NCBI GenBank assembly: GCA_964567745.1
Contig: CAZMNY010000001.1
Coordinates: 62,001-126,000, forward strand
Source: CAZMNY01 sp964567745
GTDB taxonomy: Bacteria; Planctomycetota; Planctomycetia; Pirellulales; Pirellulaceae
Reading direction: 5' to 3'
Length of the DNA: 64,000 nt
Below are positions 18,346 through 25,740 of the stretch, one piece after another; the stretch's first letter is position 1; every line of letters begins with the position of its first letter. The notes under the pieces were generated by a model that was not told the origin of the DNA, searched no databases, and saw nothing but the letters and a program-made list of their open reading frames with translations. Made by a program: the position numbers and the translations under genes.

Positions 18346-18374
18346 AAAAAAACCCCACTGAATTAACAGCGGAG
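18346..18374 (-). terminator. rho-independent terminator downstream of paralog 2
   Basis: On the - strand, CTCCGCTG and CAGTGGGG form an eight-pair stem (two G-U pairs) around a TTAATT loop, followed by seven T. It lies about 40 bases after the stop of the gene at 18414-18941 and should end its transcript before paralog 1. Confidence 0.8.
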
Positions 18375-18413
18375 TTTGTTGGTTCTTAGCTGCGACGTCG
18401 CTTGAGCAACGCT

Positions 18414-18941
18414 TTAGTTACTCGCGTCGTTGTCATCCAATGCCAGCGGAACAGCGACCGCGACAGCGACGATTCCAGCCAGCACAATTGGGTTGCTCAG
18501 TGCGTTCATGATCTGACCGCCATGGCTATGATCACCCCAAAGACCGCGAACAACGTCGCCTTGATCGACGATGAGCAATTGGCGAGCAGCCGAGGGGGGT
18601 GCCGCTTGGACAGTCCAAACTCGAACGGTGCTCACGCCTTTTTCTGTTTGAAACTGATAGATGCCGCCGCGGAGATTCTCAACTCGGAAACGACCGTTTT
18701 TGTCGGTGGTTGTTTGGGCCTTCAACTCGCCGCGAGAAATGACTCGAACGATGGAGCCGCCTCGTTTGTGTCCGTTGGGGCTAACGACGACGCCATCAAT
18801 CACACCACCGTTCTGGAGTGCAACATCCGGGATCAGGTTGGCGGCGCCGTTGCGGGGATGGGCAGCCTGAAGAGGTGAGGCCAGCATGCCAACGCAAGCC
18901 AACAACACAGCCACCTTCTTCGTCGTTTCTAGCAAACCCAT
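18414..18941 (-). CDS. small exported protein with carboxypeptidase-regulatory-like domain, paralog 2
   Basis: A 175-residue product with a signal peptide (VAVLLACVGMLASPLQAA), a beta domain (GGVIDGVVVSPNGHKRG, then TDKNGRFRVENLRGGIYQF), the shared VRVWTVQAAPPSAARQLLIV block and a hydrophobic C-terminal helix (PIVLAGIVAVAVAVPLAL) ending in acidic residues. GAAGGATTAACC precedes the ATG. It has its own intergenic upstream region and a terminator downstream (18346-18374), so the three paralogs look separately transcribed rather than one operon. Function unknown; see the paralog family finding. Confidence 0.8.
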   Translation of the reverse strand: MGLLETTKKVAVLLACVGMLASPLQAAHPRNGAANLIPDVALQNGGVIDGVVVSPNGHKRGGSIVRVISRGELKAQTTTDKNGRFRVENLRGGIYQFQTEKGVSTVRVWTVQAAPPSAARQLLIVDQGDVVRGLWGDHSHGGQIMNALSNPIVLAGIVAVAVAVPLALDDNDASN

Positions 18942-19163
18942 TGGTTAATCCTTCAACCGATTGTTTTTGAGAGAGATGCAATCCACTACAGAGTGCCATA
19001 TCGGTCGCCATCGCCCGCCGGGTGAAGCCAAATTTGAAAAAGGTCAAGAACGAGACCAAAGCCTTGACCGCTTCTGCGGCCAAGGCTCTCTCGTTTGGAA
19101 GACCTCGGGTGGCTCGCTCAATAAACTCGTCTTGGCTCGCCAACTCCTGACTCGAATGGCCAA

Positions 19164-19682
19164 CTACGGGCTTGCGCGGTAGCCGTCGTGAGTGGCGGTG
19201 TAAATGATGGTGCCAGCGACGCCAGCAATCAACAGCGTTCCCATGTTCATTCCGCCGAGCAGGTCGTGATGATGTCCCAATTGAGCTCGGGTCGTTAGCT
19301 CTTTCGAGACGAGCAAGACACCTTGCTTGGCGCTTGGGGGCGCCATGCGGTTGGTCCAGATTCGAGCAGCGACAGCATTGGAACCGTCGGTGATCACATA
19401 GACGCCGCCCTTGAGGTTTTCAAATTGGAATTCACCGCGATGATTTGTTTTGGCTTTGGCGACTGGTTGACCTTTCTGCAGGACAACAAGTTCTTGGCTC
19501 GAAATGGCAACGCCTTGCGGATTGACCAGTTGGCCGCGGAGGATTCCGGAACCATCAAGGGCCACATCGGCAACCGCTTGTCGCGAAGTTGCATTTGCGG
19601 CAAGCAAGCCGGCTTGCGGAAACACGATGCCCAAGGCGGCCAGCGTCAAAGCACATAGGGTTTTTTTTTCTACGATTCGCAT
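19164..19682 (-). CDS. small exported protein with carboxypeptidase-regulatory-like domain, paralog 3
   Basis: A 172-residue product: signal peptide (TLCALTLAALGIVFPQAGLLAA), beta domain (GILRGQLVNPQGVAISS, then NHRGEFQFENLKGGVYVI), the block ARIWTNRMAPPSAKQGVLLV, a His-rich short segment (LGHHHDLLGG) and a C-terminal hydrophobic helix (GTLLIAGVAGTIIYTA). Codons 5-8 contain a run of nine A on the coding strand, a possible slippage site near the start. It is the most upstream of the three paralogs and diverges from the phosphatase gene across a 490-base intergenic region. Confidence 0.8.
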   Translation of the reverse strand: MRIVEKKTLCALTLAALGIVFPQAGLLAANATSRQAVADVALDGSGILRGQLVNPQGVAISSQELVVLQKGQPVAKAKTNHRGEFQFENLKGGVYVITDGSNAVAARIWTNRMAPPSAKQGVLLVSKELTTRAQLGHHHDLLGGMNMGTLLIAGVAGTIIYTATHDGYRASP

Positions 19683-20020
19683 TTCGAGTGCCCGTTTTCC
19701 ATTTTATGAGAGTGGTCTAACGATGGGGTTATCGGCCTCGGTCGCCTGGACCATTGATCCTGAATCTCCAATCGGCAAACACGACGCAGTCCCCCTATAT
19801 TGACAATCGAACGCGCCCACCCAGAAAACTTGAGGTGAGACAAACCCAGGGCGGCGCTTGCGGCTTCGCCTCAAGACTTCCCCTGGGCTGATATGTTGTG
19901 CCCCATCGGGACGCCTCTTGCCTCCTGCGGTGACTGGTTGGGACGTGTTGCTAAACCGGGCAATTTGATGGCGTCCCGCTTCGGTCCGTCCGCGCGTTGA
20001 TTCTGGCTCCGAAAAACGCC
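19683..20020. other. intergenic region, upstream part
   Basis: No gene is supported. Most of this stretch is shared with other intergenic sites: the segment 19850-19912 is a copy of a dispersed repeat. The + strand promoter of the phosphatase gene lies just after it. Confidence 0.5.
19850..19912. repeat. dispersed intergenic repeat, copy A
   Basis: This 63-base segment (starting GGCGGCGCTTGCGGCTTC and containing CCTCAAGACTTCCCC) matches 25065-25126 at roughly four of five positions. Both copies are outside genes. Confidence 0.65.
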
Positions 20021-20048
20021 TTGACCGTCTCCGCGCTGTCGATATACT
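20021..20048 (+). promoter_or_regulatory. sigma-70-type promoter for the phosphatase gene
   Basis: TTGACC (20021-20026) and TATACT (20043-20048) are each one base off consensus with a 16-base spacer. A transcript would start near 20055, about 115 bases ahead of the ATG at 20170. Confidence 0.6.
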
Positions 20049-20169
20049 CCCTTCGCCGTGGCGACGACGCGGCGAGAAGCACCAGATCAGCGAGGAAGGC
20101 CTGGTGACTGCGGAGTTGGCAAGCGGACACGCCCGCTGGCTGACGAAACAAATACAAGAGGATGATTGC

Positions 20170-20964
20170 ATGGATGCACCGCGTTTCGTTGACATTCATT
20201 GTCATATCGCGCCCGGTATCGACGACGGCGCAAAGTCTTGGGCTCAGTCGTTTCAGATGGCTCAGATGGCTGTCGCTGATGGTTTCGAAGCGATGATCTG
20301 CACGCCGCATCAGTTGGGTTCGTTCGCCCACAATTCGGGCGAGTTGATTCGCACGACGGTCCGTGAACTTCAAAATCAATTGAATCGGAACAACTTGCCA
20401 CTGCGTGTGCTGCCGGGAGCCGATGTGCGGATTGAACCCTGCATGTTCGAGGGCTTGGCAAGCGGGCACATTGTCAGCCTCGCAGACCACAAGAAGCATG
20501 TGCTGTTGGAATTGCCGCACGAGATCTATTTGCCCCTCGAGGGCGTGCTGGACAACCTGGGAAAAATGGGAATGGTTGGAATCCTTTCGCATCCCGAGCG
20601 AAACCAAGGGCTGTTGCAGGATCCAAGTCTGCTCGAACCTCTTGTCGAGCGGGGTTGTTTAATGCAGGTCACGGCCGGAAGCCTGATGGGTACGTTCGGT
20701 CCGCTGAGCCAACAGTTGGCGGAGCGGATGTTGGAGGACGGGTTGGTGCATTTCCTGGCCACAGACGCCCACGGCCCGAAATCGCGCCGGCCGCTGATGG
20801 GGCGAGCATACGACCGTGTCGTTGACCTAATCGACGAGGAAACGGCAAACTCGATTTGTTGCGAAAACCCCAGCTTGGTGTTGAACGGAACGGAAGTCGC
20901 CGATGGCGTTCGGCCTCGGAAGAAACGCAGCATGCTCGCTCGATTCTTACCTTGGGCCGCATGA
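20170..20964 (+). CDS. CpsB/CapC-type PHP-domain tyrosine phosphatase
   Basis: The 264-residue protein has PHP metal-site motifs in order: VDIHCHIAPGIDDG (residues 7-20), ICTPHQ, LELPHE, ILSHPERN and LATDAHG. This family removes phosphate from the tyrosine cluster of BY-kinases and so resets capsule or exopolysaccharide assembly. ATG 20170 has AGAGGA at 20157-20162; an in-frame start at 20104 would add 22 residues ahead of the first conserved strand. The cognate kinase is encoded about 4 kb away on the opposite strand. Its stop overlaps the next ATG (ATGA), so the following protease-like gene is translationally coupled. Confidence 0.9.
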   Translation: MDAPRFVDIHCHIAPGIDDGAKSWAQSFQMAQMAVADGFEAMICTPHQLGSFAHNSGELIRTTVRELQNQLNRNNLPLRVLPGADVRIEPCMFEGLASGHIVSLADHKKHVLLELPHEIYLPLEGVLDNLGKMGMVGILSHPERNQGLLQDPSLLEPLVERGCLMQVTAGSLMGTFGPLSQQLAERMLEDGLVHFLATDAHGPKSRRPLMGRAYDRVVDLIDEETANSICCENPSLVLNGTEVADGVRPRKKRSMLARFLPWAA

Positions 20965-22019
20965 TTCAATCCACATCGCGCCGCCTCACAAACGCCGCGC
21001 GCCCCCAAGCGGCAAGACAAGCAGCCGCGGGCAATTCGCGGAATCCTCAAACAGCTCAACCATTCGTGACTCAACACTCGCCACCACCTTCCGACGGCCG
21101 ACGCTCGTCTCGAGCGAAATCAGCTCGATCGCCGCGCGCGTCTGTCTCTTCATGGGTCGCACTCTGCCTCGCCTGTTCACTGCTCTTCCCCGCCGTCGCT
21201 ACAGCTCAGCGTCGAGGCAATGGCCGCGAGGCAACGCGTCGAGTTATTGCGGGCCGAGGCGCGTCGGGTAGGGCGACGACAGGTCGGGGGGCGACAAACG
21301 TTCAACCCAAACCGTGGCCGGACGAACGGACGGCGGGCGTGTTCGATTGCCACGCCGATCATTCCTTGGCCCGATACAAGTCACTGCTGGAACAACTTGG
21401 CAGCCTGCAGCTCGATCTGCAACGCGAGTTGGAGATTGACGCGCCGCGCGAACGGATTCACATGTTTCTGTTCGAGCACAGCGAGACGTACAACGCTTAC
21501 GTGAAACTCTATTTCCCGGAAGCGCCTTCTCGGCGAGCTCTGTATGTCAAAGAGGGCAGGGCGCCGGGGATGGTCTTCGCCGCCTTAAGCAAGGAAATAG
21601 AATCGGACATTCAACACGAGGGCACTCATGCCTTGTTGCACTCCGTTCTCCCCATGGTCCCCCTCTGGCTCGACGAAGGGCTGGCGGAGTACTTCGAAGC
21701 AAAGCGCGAAGATCGACAGCACAAGAATTCGCATCTGTCGAAAGTACGTTGGGCCGTCCGATTTCGTCAACAAACGAAGATCGAGTCGCTTGAGGCGCTT
21801 GAGCGCCTTGAGCAGATGGGGCGAAGCGAATATCGGTATTCGTGGGCTTGGGTGCATTTCATGTTGCACGGGCCTAAACCGCTAAAGGAAGAGTTGCAGG
21901 CCTACCTGCACGATATTCAATCGCATACGCCCCCAGGCGTATTGAGCGAGCGATTGCGGCGGCGAGTCCCCGATCTCGACCAGCAATTCACTCGCCACTT
22001 TCTCAATTGGAGCGAGTAA
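20961..22019 (+). CDS. DUF1570-like membrane-anchored gluzincin (HExxH protein)
   Basis: The 352-residue product has a long basic N-terminus, a hydrophobic segment at about 65-80 ending in ATAQ (signal peptide or anchor), then a domain with the zinc motif HEGTH at 219-223 and the downstream DEGLAEYFE near 240 that would supply the third ligand. This is the arrangement of DUF1570-type putative metallopeptidases common in planctomycetes. The ATG overlaps the CpsB-type phosphatase stop, so the pair is made together. Activity outside the cytoplasm is likely; the substrate is unknown, and a link to surface polysaccharide assembly is only suggested by the coupling. Confidence 0.75.
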   Translation: MIQSTSRRLTNAARPQAARQAAAGNSRNPQTAQPFVTQHSPPPSDGRRSSRAKSARSPRASVSSWVALCLACSLLFPAVATAQRRGNGREATRRVIAGRGASGRATTGRGATNVQPKPWPDERTAGVFDCHADHSLARYKSLLEQLGSLQLDLQRELEIDAPRERIHMFLFEHSETYNAYVKLYFPEAPSRRALYVKEGRAPGMVFAALSKEIESDIQHEGTHALLHSVLPMVPLWLDEGLAEYFEAKREDRQHKNSHLSKVRWAVRFRQQTKIESLEALERLEQMGRSEYRYSWAWVHFMLHGPKPLKEELQAYLHDIQSHTPPGVLSERLRRRVPDLDQQFTRHFLNWSE

Positions 22020-22344
22020 TCGCCTTGCCAGGGCGTTAGAGAAGCCCAGCGCAATTGACCGACTTACACTCGGTCGGTATCGTGTGAAGACTTCAGCCAT
22101 CGCTGAAAGCAGCGCGACCTGTGGGGGCAATCGACTTCGTCCCCTGAAATGTTGCTTCGTTGTTGCTTCAGAATCACTCAATGGGCGAGAGGGCGGCGAT
22201 AGCCAGCCAACGCGGCGATTGATTGTCGGGCGACGCAGACTCCGGTTACGATGCCCGCCTCCCATCAAACAGCGCCTCGACTCACGACGATTTTGAGTTT
22301 GCCGCACATTCCCATACACCGCTGCGAATAAGGACGTCCTCGGA
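22020..22344 (+). other. 325-base intergenic region with two small hairpins
   Basis: No gene is supported. GACCGA/TCGGTC (22057-22062 with 22070-22075) and TTCAGC/GCTGAA around 22091-22106 can form hairpins shortly after the upstream stop; neither has a U-run, so they are at best weak terminators or processing sites. Confidence 0.4.
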
Positions 22345-23337
22345 GTGAAACACGCCGCGATCGGCCCAATCGCTATTCACCTCCCCGAACGAAAGGAGAC
22401 GAACGCCGACCTTCAGGCGGAGTTTCCCTCGTGGGATATGGAGTTGATCTATTCCAAGACCGGAATTGCTGCGCGCCACATCGCAGCGGAAGGCGAGTGC
22501 TCGTCCGACCTTGCTGTCGCTGCCGCAGAAAAACTGTTTCGCGAAAATGACATCGATCGAGGCTCAATCGATTTCCTTCTGCTTTGCACGCAGACTCCCG
22601 ACTACCCACTCCCCACCACCGCCTGTCTCTTGCAAGAGCGGTTGGGACTGCCGACGAATATCGGCGCTTTCGATTTTAATCTGGGCTGCTCCGGTTATGT
22701 CTACGGACTCTCCATGGCCAACGGATTGATTCAAAGCGGAGCGGCCAAGCGAGTTCTTCTGATCACGGCGGAAACGTATTCCAAATTTATTGACTCCAAT
22801 GATCGTAGTCTGCGGACCATCTTCGGCGATGGCGCGGCGGCGACTTTGATTGAAGCCAACGACGAACCGACGCTGAGCGGTTTTCAGTTCGGCACCGACG
22901 GCTCGGGCGCCGACACCTTGCTCGTCGCCAAGGGCGGCGCGCGACTTGCTTGCGACGCTCACAAACCACGCCATCGACATCGCTGGAAGAGCGATCTCTA
23001 TATGGACGGCCCCAGCTTGATCAGCTTCACGGTCGGTGCCGTTCCCAAACTGATGGACGACATTTTGCGCGCCGCTGATGTGAGCCGCGGGAGCATCGAT
23101 TACTTCATTTTGCATCAAGCCACCTACAAGATGCTCGACCAACTGCGCCAACGGCTCTCTCTAAACGAAGAGCAAATGCCGATCGTGCTCGAAAACGTCG
23201 GCAACACCGTTTCGTCGACCATCCCCATCGTGATTGATGAAATGCGCAATAACGGGCAGCTCAAGCAGGGCGACCAATCGATGCTGATTGGATTCGGAGT
23301 CGGATGGTCTTGGGCCGGCTGCGTTTGGACCGCCTAA
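22345..23337 (+). CDS. 3-oxoacyl-ACP synthase III family (ketosynthase III)
   Basis: A 330-residue FabH-fold enzyme with the Cys-His-Asn triad: Cys115 in FNLGCSGYVYG, His in ILHQATYKML (near 257) and Asn in ENVGNTVSST (near 287). FGDGAAATL and the C-terminal LIGFGVGWSWAG are also typical. It condenses an acyl-CoA with malonyl-ACP. The start is GTG 22345 after AAGGAC and GGAG. There are no other fatty-acid synthesis genes next to it, so it may be the housekeeping enzyme in a dispersed location or a starter-unit enzyme for a special acyl chain. Single-gene transcription unit. Confidence 0.85.
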   Translation: MKHAAIGPIAIHLPERKETNADLQAEFPSWDMELIYSKTGIAARHIAAEGECSSDLAVAAAEKLFRENDIDRGSIDFLLLCTQTPDYPLPTTACLLQERLGLPTNIGAFDFNLGCSGYVYGLSMANGLIQSGAAKRVLLITAETYSKFIDSNDRSLRTIFGDGAAATLIEANDEPTLSGFQFGTDGSGADTLLVAKGGARLACDAHKPRHRHRWKSDLYMDGPSLISFTVGAVPKLMDDILRAADVSRGSIDYFILHQATYKMLDQLRQRLSLNEEQMPIVLENVGNTVSSTIPIVIDEMRNNGQLKQGDQSMLIGFGVGWSWAGCVWTA

Positions 23338-23494
23338 CGAGCCGCTTCCGCCGCTGGCGATTGGCCCCGTTGCCCCTGTCGCTTGCGCCAATTGTCTCGG
23401 TGCTGTTTGTCTTGGTGCTGCTAGACGCCAGGTCCATTTGGCCGCGCCGCGTAACTCTGACGTCGTGAAACCTGCGGCCGGCGAGCACCGTTAT

Positions 23495-23540
23495 TGGCAT
23501 ATGGTAATTGGCAGTGGTTTTGGCATGCGGGTACTGGCAT
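23495..23540 (+). repeat. array of four TGGCA repeats upstream of the AlgH-like gene
   Basis: TGGCAT, TGGCAG, TGGCAT and TGGCAT begin at 23495, 23509, 23521 and 23535, spaced 14, 12 and 14 bases. The array ends about 14 bases ahead of a good promoter, the usual place for an activator-binding array. Confidence 0.5.
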
Positions 23541-23553
23541 GTTGTGGAGTTGG

Positions 23554-23582
23554 TTCCCATCCGAGGCTTGGGTGAATATAAT
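23554..23582 (+). promoter_or_regulatory. sigma-70-type promoter for the AlgH-like gene
   Basis: A perfect TATAAT (23577-23582) follows TTCCCA (23554-23559) with a 17-base spacer. The weak -35 box together with the repeat array just upstream suggests activator dependence. Confidence 0.55.
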
Positions 23583-23632
23583 TCGTGTATCCCATCGACT
23601 CGTCCACTCGTGATGCCAGATTGAGGTCCAAC

Positions 23633-24184
23633 GTGAATTCGCTCGAAGGCAAGCTGCTTGTCGCCTCGCCACATCTGCCAGACGAGAATTTCTTTCGCTC
23701 CGTCGTGTTGATCGTTCGCCATGACGAAGAAGGGGCGTTTGGCATTGTGCTCAACCGGCCGACGGAAAACACGGTGGCCGACATTTGGGAAATGCTGACG
23801 GAAGAGTCGTGCGAGTGTTTTGAAACGATCAACTTGGGCGGGCCCGTTGCCGGCCCCCTTTTGGCCGTTCATACCGAAGAGGATTGTTCGGAGACGGAAA
23901 TTCTCCCCGGCGTCTACTTGGCGACTCAGCCCGACGCGATTCAACGGCTGGTCAGCGAAGAACGATACCCGTTTCGCATTTACAGCGGCTACGCCGGATG
24001 GGGAGGCGGGCAACTCGATCAAGAGCTCGACCAGGGAGGCTGGATGACGACGGACGCACATTGCGACGACATCTTTGCCAACGAAGAAGAGCTGTGGAAT
24101 CGAGTTTCGCAGCACATTGGCTTGGAAATTATGACGCCAATTTTTGATGGAATGGCCCCGCCCGACGATCCTTCACTCAACTGA
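23633..24184 (+). CDS. YqgE/AlgH family protein (UPF0301)
   Basis: A 183-residue protein of the DUF179 family: LEGKLLVASPHLPDENFFRS at the N-terminus, DEEGAFGIVLNRP, LGGPVAGPLLAVH and the GYAGWGGGQLDQELDQGGW signature. The fold is known but the biochemical role of the family is not settled; AlgH was named for an effect on alginate in Pseudomonas. GTG 23633 is chosen because GAGG lies seven bases upstream and the conserved domain begins at once; GTG 23585 would add 16 residues and lies very close to the expected transcription start. Its neighbour is a phosphatase gene in the same direction. Confidence 0.88.
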   Translation: MNSLEGKLLVASPHLPDENFFRSVVLIVRHDEEGAFGIVLNRPTENTVADIWEMLTEESCECFETINLGGPVAGPLLAVHTEEDCSETEILPGVYLATQPDAIQRLVSEERYPFRIYSGYAGWGGGQLDQELDQGGWMTTDAHCDDIFANEEELWNRVSQHIGLEIMTPIFDGMAPPDDPSLN

Positions 24185-24288
24185 TTGGTCTCCAGACCGC
24201 GGAGTGTTCAGGCACCGTTGGATTGGATATGGCTGAGTTTGAGCCGATCAACAAACCGTCATGGATTCGATCTAAAACTTTAGGTTCT

Positions 24289-24963
24289 ATGCCCAACCGC
24301 ACTATCGCCATCGGCGACATACACGGCTGTTCACTCGCGTTGAAAAAACTGCTTGAACTCGTGGCCCCGGAACAAGACGATCGAATCGTCACACTGGGCG
24401 ACTACATTGACCGCGGTCCCGATAGCCGCGATGTGATCGAACAGTTGATTGCCTTGTCGACACGATGCGAACTGCGACCTTTGCTCGGCAATCACGAATT
24501 GATGATGTTGGCGTCGCGCAACGACGCGAGCCACATCGGTTTATGGGAGCAATGCGGAGGTCGGGAGACTCTCGACAGCTATGGCGGAGCGATCTCGGAC
24601 GTTCCCTCTTCGCATTGGGATTTCGTTTCGAACTGTCGCCCCCACTTTGAGACAAGTTCGCATATCTTCATCCACGCCAATTACGTTTCTCATCTTCCCG
24701 TCGAGGAGCTCAGCGAGGCCGACCTTTTCTGGCGCCATTTGCAAGGCGCCGCCGCCACGCCTCATGAATCGGGAAAACAAGTTATCCTGGGGCACACGCC
24801 GCAGTCCGGTAAAATCCTCGACTTGGGACATGTCGTCTGCATCGACACGCTCTGTTTCGGGGAAGGCTGCTTAACAGCTTATGACGTCCATTCCGGCGAA
24901 TGCTGGCAAGCCGACAAGTTGGGCCGACAATGGCATCCAGAAAAGGCCGCGCCGCAAGGCTGA
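24289..24963 (+). CDS. PPP-family serine/threonine phosphatase / metallophosphoesterase
   Basis: The 224-residue product has the three PPP signature blocks near its start: AIGDIHGC, LGDYIDRGPDSRD and LLGNHELMML, then histidines in FIHANYV and LGHTP that complete the two-metal site. It is close in layout to bacterial single-domain phosphatases such as PrpA/PrpB. ATG 24289 is preferred because the metal-binding core starts within six residues; TTG 24223 and ATG 24229 are alternatives that add about 20 residues. It probably acts in the cytoplasm, but the target is unknown. Confidence 0.85.
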   Translation: MPNRTIAIGDIHGCSLALKKLLELVAPEQDDRIVTLGDYIDRGPDSRDVIEQLIALSTRCELRPLLGNHELMMLASRNDASHIGLWEQCGGRETLDSYGGAISDVPSSHWDFVSNCRPHFETSSHIFIHANYVSHLPVEELSEADLFWRHLQGAAATPHESGKQVILGHTPQSGKILDLGHVVCIDTLCFGEGCLTAYDVHSGECWQADKLGRQWHPEKAAPQG

Positions 24964-25231
24964 GAGCGAGGGCTGGAGGGATGTGTTTAGCTCTGAATCT
25001 CGCTCACCGAACGAGCAAGCTCGTTGGGGTCGTGGTGGCGAAGCAGGTTTGCAGACCGCCCCAAGGCGGCGCTTGTGGCTTCACCTCAAGACTTCCCCCG
25101 CGCTGGTTGTTGCGCCGCTTCGGGACAACGCGCGGACCTGTCAATACTTGCGAACCAACGAGGGCCCGCCTGGCCTGCGGCGACGGGTTAAACGAGAACA
25201 TGCCTTCGCCAGCTCAGCGGAGAGCTATCGG
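24964..25231. other. intergenic repeat-containing region
   Basis: No gene is supported. AACGAGCAAGCTCGTT (25009-25024) is a near-perfect palindrome, followed by copy B of the dispersed repeat and a GCCTGCGG segment shared with the region near 10745. Confidence 0.45.
25065..25126. repeat. dispersed intergenic repeat, copy B
   Basis: Second copy of the repeat at 19850-19912, in the same orientation, sharing GGCGGCGCTTG, CCTCAAGACTTCCCC and a terminal CGGGAC. Confidence 0.65.
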
Positions 25232-25259
25232 TTGTCAACATGCTGAGGCGGACTACAAT
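25232..25259 (+). promoter_or_regulatory. sigma-70-type promoter for the 118-residue protein
   Basis: TTGTCA (25232-25237) and TACAAT (25254-25259), each one base off consensus, are 16 bases apart. A transcript would begin near 25266 and carry a leader of about 100 bases that includes a hairpin at 25318-25333. Confidence 0.6.
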
Positions 25260-25317
25260 GCGCCTAACTCGGGGATTTCCGCCGCGTCTATACTTCGAGG
25301 CCGTCACTTCGCCGCAT

Positions 25318-25333
25318 GGCGAGATTTCTCGCC
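25318..25333. promoter_or_regulatory. perfect palindrome in the leader of the 118-residue protein gene
   Basis: GGCGAGA and TCTCGCC flank a TT centre, forming a 16-base perfect dyad 37 bases ahead of the start codon. It could be a protein-binding operator or a leader hairpin. Confidence 0.35.
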
Positions 25334-25369
25334 CGGCGTCGCTAATAACAATTTGACAGGAGCCGTTCC

Positions 25370-25726
25370 ATGAATTGGTCGCGATACTTTATGCACGATT
25401 TCTTCACGGCCGCTGAATTCCATCGAATTGAAGAGAAGCTGAAACGACAAAGCCAAAACATCTCAAGTAGCCGACGTCCTATGTTGGACCGGATCTCCGA
25501 ATTGGAAGACGAAGTCGCTCGACTCTCTTTGCTGACCCACGCGCTAGCGGAAACGTGTGTCGCAAGCGGCGCGATCACGCGAGAGAAACTGGGCGAGACG
25601 ATTTATCGAGTCGATGCGGAAGACGGTGTCGTCGACGGCAAGAAGACGCCCGAGCAAGAAACTCCAGAGCCGCGAACGACCCACGAGTTTCTTTCTGACT
25701 TGGAACGAAAAGATCGCTCGAGCTAG
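25370..25726 (+). CDS. small helical protein of unknown function
   Basis: This 118-residue protein is not recognised. It starts MNWSRYFMHDFFTAAEFHRI, has a heptad-like stretch (RISELEDEVARLSLLTHAL, about residues 40-58) that could form a coiled coil, then LAETCVASGAITREKL, and an acidic, Lys/Glu/Thr-rich tail. No signal peptide or membrane segment is visible. CAGGAGCC lies seven bases before the ATG, a strong ribosome-binding site, and a good promoter lies upstream, so the gene is very likely real. It converges with the FG-GAP gene 14 bases away. Confidence 0.7.
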   Translation: MNWSRYFMHDFFTAAEFHRIEEKLKRQSQNISSSRRPMLDRISELEDEVARLSLLTHALAETCVASGAITREKLGETIYRVDAEDGVVDGKKTPEQETPEPRTTHEFLSDLERKDRSS

Positions 25727-25740
25727 CTCGCGTCAGTAGA

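Noticed and set aside
18088..18366. Short + strand frames between paralogs 1 and 2
   Set aside because: They cover the terminator and promoter region of the - strand genes and look like chance frames.
23495..23540. TGGCA units as a sigma-54 promoter
   Set aside because: The first half of the sigma-54 consensus is present, but no GC lies at the required 12-base distance; a sigma-70-type pair just downstream fits better.
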